From the NCBI GenBank assembly GCA_014773175.1, contig VXCM01002506.1, positions 62,001 to 126,000 of the forward strand: a stretch of DNA of 64,000 nucleotides. The letters are read 5' to 3'. This document shows, in pieces, positions 53,201 through 62,200 of the stretch. The notes under the pieces are model-generated. The model had not been told where the DNA came from and searched no databases. It saw nothing but the letters and a program-made list of their open reading frames with translations. Position numbers and translations under genes: made by a program. The stretch's first letter is position 1, and every line of letters begins with the position of its first letter. This stretch comes from Lucifuga dentata (taxonomy: Eukaryota > Chordata > Actinopteri > Ophidiiformes > Bythitidae).

Positions 53201-56200
53201 TCATCCTCGGTCCTCTCAGGTGCCCTTTTGGAGAAGAAGACGGACCTGGACAAGCGGGGCATGGGCATGTCTGATTACAGCAACGGCATGAACAAGCCCC
53301 TGGTGTGTCGGCCCTCTGTTCTCTCCAAAGATCCTTCTGACCGCACCGCCTTCCTCGACAAGGTAAGACAGTTATCAGCTGATAGTTATCTTCTGTATTA
53401 ATTACATTTGTATTACAAAGGTGCTTATACAGCGTTATCTAATAAATCATGTAACAAGTAAGCTTTCCCTCCTCACACAATTGTTTTACTCTGATCCAGG
53501 ATGGTGTTATGTCAGATGATGCCCCTCCATCACCGTTTCTGCCTTCTCCCAGCCTGAAGCTCCCCCTGGCCAACAGCAGCCTTCCAGGGCAGGGTCTGGG
53601 ACAGGGCAACCCGGGGCTGGCCATGCAAAACTTGAACAACAGACAGGTAATCCATGCGGAGACCTGCAATAAATACTGCCTTTGTGAAGCTTATGAGGTT
53701 CAATTTGTGTAAAGACTCTCAGAAGTTTTGATGTTTGACTTGATGGTCATTTTTGCAGCCATAGGCTTTGGTTTTGTTATATTAAATTGCAGTATATAAT
53801 GTTATTTCTTCAAAGTATAGAGAAAAGCTTTTATAGTGCCAATACATTTGAGACCACAGCCCAGAAGTGTGCCCAGGTTTTTGCGAAAGCAGCATTCTTA
53901 CACATTGTTTGTCTTTAAGATAAACACACACACTGAAAATTTTAATTTTTGGCAGGTAAAGCATATCCAGTGTAAAGCATATTTTGATCATTAATATACA
54001 GTATGTAACATAGGTATGTATGAATACTGTGTATTCATCATTCAGTACTTTATTAGCTGTGTGTGCAGCAATTTGAGTGTGCAAAATAAACATGGTGCAG
54101 CGAATGCAACAACAGATAAATTGAATTACTTTTACACACATCTCTCTCTACCCTCCCACATACATACACACACAGACACACACACTCCAAATCCAAATCT
54201 CCACTTTTGTGTTGCTCATTTATGAGCGTGTATGACCTTCCCTGAAGTGACCATTGAAAGAAGATAGTTATGTTCTATCAGATAATGCCAACCCTCCCAC
54301 CCCACCCCCAGAGGCAGCCTCGGCCCAGAAAAAACTACAAGATGTCCTTGAAGCCCAAACAAAGGCACTGTGAGCGGGTCTGTTATCCAATGAATAGAAT
54401 GACAACTCTGAAGAAGATGGAATGGAGTGCATACTACAACATCAAAGCTGCCTTTTATTGTCTGATTTTGAGCCATTTTCAAAAGCAACATAATTACAAA
54501 TTAACAAGTTTCTGCTCTCATTTACCGTTCAGTTTATGCTTTGGTGTGTCTGGCACAGCAGGGTTTGTTGCTAAAAATGAATCTGGACCTTGAGGTTAAA
54601 TGCTTTGAATAATGTCTTTTGATACTGCTGTGTGAGATGGACGCTCTATTGTTGGCTTTTTCTTTCATCCACATCAGTGCACTCATTCATGTTTTAGTTG
54701 AATCTATTAATGTGACAATGACTTAGCAAATGGATGCTCTTGACTCTTGTTCTAGAAGGAACGTATCATTGATTTTACAAGTTAAGGTGCAATATAAACA
54801 ACCCGCATACACGTTACGTTACTGCCAACCATTTTCCAAAACTTATTACTGGAGCAGTACATTTTAGAATTGTTTTTCCTACCTTTCACACTGCATTGGT
54901 TATAGTTTATTCCATAAACTATAAAAAAATCAGTTGAATCTTTGAATCACTGAAAAAGGTAATCCATCCCAGTGAACTACATGCCATTATTTTTTTGTCA
55001 AATTAACTTAATTAAAAAGTCCAACAAAGAGCTACATGGGAGAAAATATATTCCTCCGCCAGGGAATATAGTCCCAGGAGAAGATGGTGTTTACCAAGAA
55101 ATTTTAAACGACTGTGCCTTTGACAGTTGTGCACAAGTATTAACAGGTGAAACACTGAATTTTAAGGGTGTATCACCTGAACATTTGATTTTGAAAGATT
55201 AGGGGATTTGATAAAATAACACAAAAACTAAAATAGGTTTTTATGTTTTGGAAAATAGTTGTCAGTAGTGCTGCATGCAGATAGCATTTATTGGGCTCTA
55301 ACATGCAAAATCACCGGTGTGGTCCTTGTACAAATTTGGATATGTGGTCAAGGATTCACACATTGATAGATATGGGAAATAGCTTCAATAATCTGGATAA
55401 ATGTGGATGTTTTACAGCAGTTTGATTGTAACTATATGACCATATATGCATGTCCAGATGCCCAGTGGAATGTTTGGCAGTAGTGGAGCAGCACAAACCC
55501 GGGCCATGCAGCAGCAGCAGCAGCCGCCTCAGCCACCAGTGCCACCTCTCAGCTCCTCCCAGCCTAGTCTACGTGCTCAAGTGCCTCAGTTTCTCTCCCC
55601 TCAGGTAGACACAAATACATATTCCACACATTTCTCTACTATTATGTATATACTTATTTGGCATTTTATATTGCTGCATTCTACTGATGTTGGAATATTC
55701 TATCAAACGGTCTGAGAATTCAGAGAGCAGTGACACAGAAGTCTTCACGTATTCCGCCTTTTCATACCGTGATTGAACTTTTCTGTAATCTTGTTCTCAT
55801 CTTTTTACACTTAATCACATATGTACATTGTGTGTGACTAATTTGTTGACAAAAAGCCAGAAGCTGAAGTGTCATTTCATACAATACTAACTATAAATTT
55901 AGTAGATTATAGAAATGTAAGCCAGTTGTATGGCTCAGCTTTTTTCTCCATGCTTCGAACGTATCCAGGAACTTACCTTATATCTAAATCATATTTCCCT
56001 TTGTGAAGTTGGGCAAAAATCACCATAAATAACTTTCTGGAAACCATAAGGCCACAGTATGTTTTCTCCGACATGTCCGTCAGAGAGTCGGCAAGTGGCA
56101 GAAACCCCCTTTCCCATCAGGCAAATAGGGAGGATCTGCATCTGACAAAATGTAACTCTCCAACTCTGCCACTCCACCAAGCACACTTGCTTCACACAGA

Positions 56201-59200
56201 GATTTGGACATGTGTGGTGAAAGTAAGGAGAGTTTTAATTTCTCTCTCAAGCGCTCTTTTCTTTCCCTCAGTGTGTCTGCGCTCTGCGGTGAGAAGGGAA
56301 AGTGAAACTGTGCGCCATTATTGCTATTTATATCCTCATTTGTAACTGAGTGGAGGTCGCAAAAACATACAGAAGACCAAATTCCTTCCCTCTCCTGAAG
56401 TAAAAGTGTCATTTTCCCTTTTTATATGATTAATCACATTGAAATTGCAAAAACAAAGATGCCATACACATACACAGACACACAAAGACACAGACACTCC
56501 TCCTTTCTCTATGAAAGCAGATTTTCACCCCATCTTCCAGCGTTGGCATTCTGAAAAGACATAAACAAGATTGTCTCCCGACAAGGTCTCCAACCAAGTC
56601 GGATGAAGCATATTGCCTTAAATGCAGACAGACAGACCTTTCACCCCTCTATTTTATTCTCTTCTTTTCTTTTCATTCCTTTCTTGCACACACACACTCC
56701 AGTGGCTGGTTTACCTTGCCTGAAGCTCTTGTTGATGATTTATTTAAAACTGATCTGTTGTCTGCATCTTCATTGTTCCCTTTCATCCAGGTCCAAGCAC
56801 AGCTCTTGCAGTTTGCAGCAAAAAACATTGGTCTCAACCCTGCACTTTTAACCTCACCAATAAACCCTCAACAAATGACCCTGTTGTACCAACTTCAGCA
56901 ACTGCAAATGGTGAGTGGGAGTCCTCCTTTCTTTTTGTAGGAAAAATTAGAAAATATTAACTCATCTCGTGTTACATTTCTCTTTCTCCTCTTTTCTACT
57001 CCCTCCATCCAGGCATACCAGCGTTTACAAATCCAGCAGCAGATGATGCAGGCGCAGCGCAATGTTTCCGGCCCCATCAGACAACAAGAGCAGCAAGTGA
57101 GTCAACAAATGCATCAAAACACACAAACACACACACAGAGTATGAGCATACAGGTGTTTCATGTCACGTAGACTTTGACCCCATGAGTCAAAACACTGTA
57201 ACACAGCTTCAGTTTTTATTGTCATGAAGTGTGACAATAAAAAAGGTGAAATTCAATAACTAACTGCACAAGCCTGTTTTAAGATGCTTGAATGAGAAGC
57301 AGGTTACTTGTAGCTCTGTTGACCTTTGGTCTCTTCTTGATAAGTTGCTCAAGTCAGCAGTTCACCACCATTTAATGTCTGGTGAAAGAAGAGATTACAT
57401 TTCTGATTAAGTTCCTTTTTTAAATTCTATATTTTTCTTTTGTTTTTAATTTGTACTTCTACTACATGTCACTACCTCTTTCAGCCCTGCTGTCTTTCCC
57501 ACCATTTCTCTTCTCCCTCATGGTTATAGTTGCCTGCTTTTATCCATCCTGCACTTTGCATACCCTTCACTTGGTCATGCTTTTTTACCACTTCCTCTTC
57601 CTCAGTCTATCCTCTTTTGTGTTTCCCATCAGTGTCTTTATTCTGTTTTCTCCATTCACCACTCTTTCTGTCACGTAATTTGATCCTCTTCCTCTTTGAG
57701 TACTCCTGCAGCACATTGATGTGATACATGTCCTCTCTCCCAGGTTGCACGTACAATCACCAACATGCAGCAGCAGATCCAGCAGCACCAGCGTCAGCTG
57801 TACCAGGCGCTGCTGATGAAGCAGCAGCAGCTTCCCTCTCACTCCTCCTCCTCTTCCTCCTCCACTGGTCTGCATCCACCCGGTGGCCCTGCTGGAGGCC
57901 CTGGCTCCGGCAAATCAACCTTGGACCCCTTCACAGGCCCCCACCAGGCTCCGGGCCTCGCCGATACACTGCACACCAAAGAGCCGCCGTCTTCGACCAA
58001 CGCCTACAGCACCTATCCTCTCTGTGAGTTTGACATGAGCGAAACACGTGATGGCAAAGAAGTAATTTGTGCTGTTTTCTGTTGATTTCTGAAAATAGAT
58101 ACTGTATATATAAAAATCTGCACTCATATTAAAGTGTCTTGTGTTTTGCAGCTGGACTGAATCCAAACATGAATGTAAACTGCATGGATGGGGGTCTGTC
58201 CCTGAAGGAGCCCCCTCAGACCCAGTCCCGCCTGTCCCAGTGGACACACCCCAACTCCATGGACAACCTCTCTGGCAACTCCTCAAGCATGGAGAACAAC
58301 CTCAATAAGCATGGTAGGTTGAAGAACACAGGCGAGTACGTCCACACCAGCATGGCCTCACTCTGAACATTTCAATATTCCAGTTCTACTTTGATTAAAT
58401 TAACACTTCACACACACATTGCACTTTTTTGTATCACAGAACATTACTAGGCAGCTAGCGTACAATAAATGGGAACCATAATCTGTGTTTTCTGCATGAG
58501 AAAAATCTTATACAATATCATTTGAAAATATGAAGGTAAAAAGTGGATGATTTAATTTACAAAAAAAATTACTTCTCAAGCGATGCAAGACACTGATGGA
58601 GTTAAGTTTTCATTTTTGAATTCTCTGGTAACAGCGAAATGAAAAGTCACATTGCATTTTTCTGAATCAATACATGAGTCTTTGACATTTGGCTCTGAAA
58701 TCATTACTGAAGTGCACACGCAATGCCAAAACATTAGCTTGTTGATATCATTCTGTTTTTCTTGTAACAGTTCAGATCTCACTACAGATCTCTCTTTGGG
58801 TTTTTTTTTTAACACATCCTTTCTGCAAATTCATACTCACTTATAAATCTCACATTGAGCAACACTTAAACTGAAGTGTCAGAATGTGGTTCCACACTCA
58901 CACCCCTCCAGTCAGTGGCTGCTTTCTGCATTCAGAGAAGATGAAGGTGAAACTGTGCGCTGTTATCTTTATTTATGTTCCCTTTTATAATTGTGTGAAG
59001 ACTTTAAAAAAAAACACACCACACAGACTTTCTGTTAACCCCTCCCCCAAAGTGAGAGTGTGAGGCCTAATCTCCGTTTATATGATTGAGTTGAGATTAA
59101 AAAAGGTAAATACACACTCAACCCCCTCCACTCTCTGTCATGGCAGCCTTTTTGCTCCACCTTCTAGTGTGGACATTCTGAAAAGGTAGAAACACAGACG

Positions 59201-62200
59201 GTCAAAGGAATCATACTGCAGCCTCAAGTCCACATCCACATCCTCCCTCCACATGGAGCCGGTTCACCTCTCTCATTTAAAATGCCATAAAACCACATTA
59301 TTTTTAGGCTCTTGCACCCCATTTTAATGACCCCTTTCATTCCAGGATTCCCCTAAAATTGTTCCTTCTTTGCCTTTAGAATGCAAACTAATAAGTCAAA
59401 AAAAAAAAAAAAAAAANAAAAAAAAAAAAAAAAAAACATTTTCAGACTATAAACATTTCTTTCATATTTAGCTCCAAGTTACAGCTGAAGTACATTTTCA
59501 CATACAGCACACACACAAATTAATGTAGACGAGAAAAAAATCAGCTGCCACCAAGTTGTTGACTCCTGCATCTTTGATCATAACCTCTGTCATCATGACG
59601 CTTTTCTCTGTGATCAGTTATTTTTTTCCCCCAGTCTGTCAGCTGATACTTTAAAAATCTCTCAGCCAAGAAAGTGTCATCACTTTTCTCATCAACTTGC
59701 TGTGCAGCGATGTGTTGCTGTTCACCACAGACACCCAGAGCATCACTTTGTCTATAAATGTGTTGTAATGAACTTGGCACAATGTTTCCCTATTCACACA
59801 GTGTTTGTGTGACAATCTTAAGGACAGTTTAAAAGGGAAGTAAATTGAGCCTATTTTTCAGTTACCTCTAATGCTTCACAATTTTAGGAGCTGCTTTTGC
59901 TAAAATGCTTTGTGTATTAGACCAAAAATGTATGAGTCTTACAGTTAGAACTGACACATCTATCATATTTTGGAGTTCTCTTGAATCGCTCTTAGCCTTT
60001 GGTAGAGATCATCTTCCTCAGTCAGTTAAACTTTGTCTCTTACTTTTTTCTTTGCATTTGTTAGGTGCCATATCTGCTGCCTCCACCCTGGGCACTCCCG
60101 GGAAACCTCCCCAGCTGGAGGACGCATACAGCCCTTACAATCTGATGTCCAGCTCTGAGTCCCCCACCAGCCCCCTGGTGCCTCCAGACAGCTGGGGCCA
60201 GGGCAAGAGCCCCAACGAAAAGATCTCCAACGGGACCAACATTAACTGGCCCCCAGGTGAAAATAGGATGCTTGAGTTTTTCCTCAGACATGCTGAGATT
60301 TTTTTGACATTTGGTGCTTTGATCCACCAGATCATGTCCACATATAAAAATTTAGTCATTGAGAACAGTTAGTAATTCATTTTGCTCCCTCAGAGTTCTG
60401 CCCAGGTGTACCATGGAAGGGACTCCAGAACATCGACCCTGAGAATGACCCCAACATGACCCCTGGCAGCGTCCCCAGCGGTCCCACCATAAATACCAAC
60501 ATTCATGACGTCAACCGATACCTGCTGCGGGACAGGAGTGGAGGTGCATACAGACATTTTAAAACACCCACGTCCAATGCTACAACAGAAACACACAAGT
60601 ACAGTGGATGGATCAGACGCTCACACGTGATGTTGACATTTCTTTTCCCACATATCCTAAGTCTCACCCAAACCCTCACCCATTTTAATTATCTAATCGT
60701 TGTGGCTTAATGCCTTTAGACAACAAGTTTAGAGATACAAAGAAAGCAGCCTCAACTCAGATTGACCTTAAACCATCTACACCTCCAGCCCAGCTTCAGT
60801 CACAAACATACATCATATTCTGTAATACGTGAATGTGTCTCTCCTCATGTCTTCCCGCCCATTTTTCCATGTTAAGGTAAACTGTCTGACATGAAGTCCA
60901 CCTGGTCCCCAGGCCCCATCTCCCAGAGCCAGGCCTCTCTGTCCCATGAGCTGTGGAAAGTCCCCCAGGGGCCACGCAGCAACATTGCCCCTTCCCGGCC
61001 CCCACCAGGCCTCACCAACAACAAGCCCTCCTCTACATGGGGCGGCAGTTCACTGGGCCTGGCCCAAGGCTGGAGCGGCTCCTACTCCTCCGGTGAGTGC
61101 CCTTCTCCAAGCCATGTGACGTACACTACACACATTTGTTTTGCCTCATGCATCGTCTCTAGTGTCTAAGATTGGCATTTAGTTATTCTATTATATTGCA
61201 TAGTCTAATCTCAATTTAACTGATGTCTCTGGTTTTACTCTGACGTGTCCCTTTAACATGTAAAACATTTAAGAATCTCTGTAGTACCTGCCTGCAGTTG
61301 AAGACAGTTCAACTCAAACAAAAACACAGCGGTGATTAAGGATGTGTAGGTGTGGTTCACTTCTCAGCTGCTTCTTTATGTGCACAACAGCCACTATATA
61401 AAAACTGGATGAACACACCCTGTCAAACTGCTGCTTTTTCTCTCAAACCGACATTTTGAGGTTTACCGGCTGTGTGAGAAACCTTGTATAAACACTTTAT
61501 GTGTGACCCTGTTTTGGCACGACACACCTAAGTCTAAACCGTAGTTGTGGCGTTAAAAGTACAGTGCATATCAGAAGCATCTGTGCTAAAACAGATGACA
61601 GTAAACCAAAGGCTCATGTTTCAGATATGAATGGAAAATGTGTGATGTTCTGTAGGTTGAGGAGGTGGGGTTTACTCTGAGCCCACAGACCATAAGGGGC
61701 CTCTCAACATCTCTCAGTGGCATAAAAAAAAGTCCTACTGTTTAAAGGACCATACTGGTGATTTTGCATGTTTGAGCCCAATAAATACTACCCGCATGCA
61801 CATTACATTACTGCTAACCATCTTCCAAAACATAAAATTGTATTTTAGTTTTCGTGTTATTTTACCAAATCTTCTAATTTCTCTAAGTTAAAAACTTAAA
61901 TTTTCAGGTGATACATCCACCTTAAAATTCACTGTTTTTCCTGCTAACACTTACAGACAATTGTAGAAGGCACAGCAGTTTAAATTTTTTGGTAAGAACA
62001 GTTTTCTCCTCAGACTATACTTCTTGGTGGAGACTTACATTTTCTTCTGTGTAGCTCCTACTTGAAATGCTAGTCAATGAACCAGAATATTTTGTGTAAC
62101 AGAGAGAGAAAGAGCAACAAAAAGACAGAGTATATTTTATGATTTAAAAAAAAAAAAAAAATTTAAGTACTGTTACAAAATGTTCATTCCCCGCTATGGT

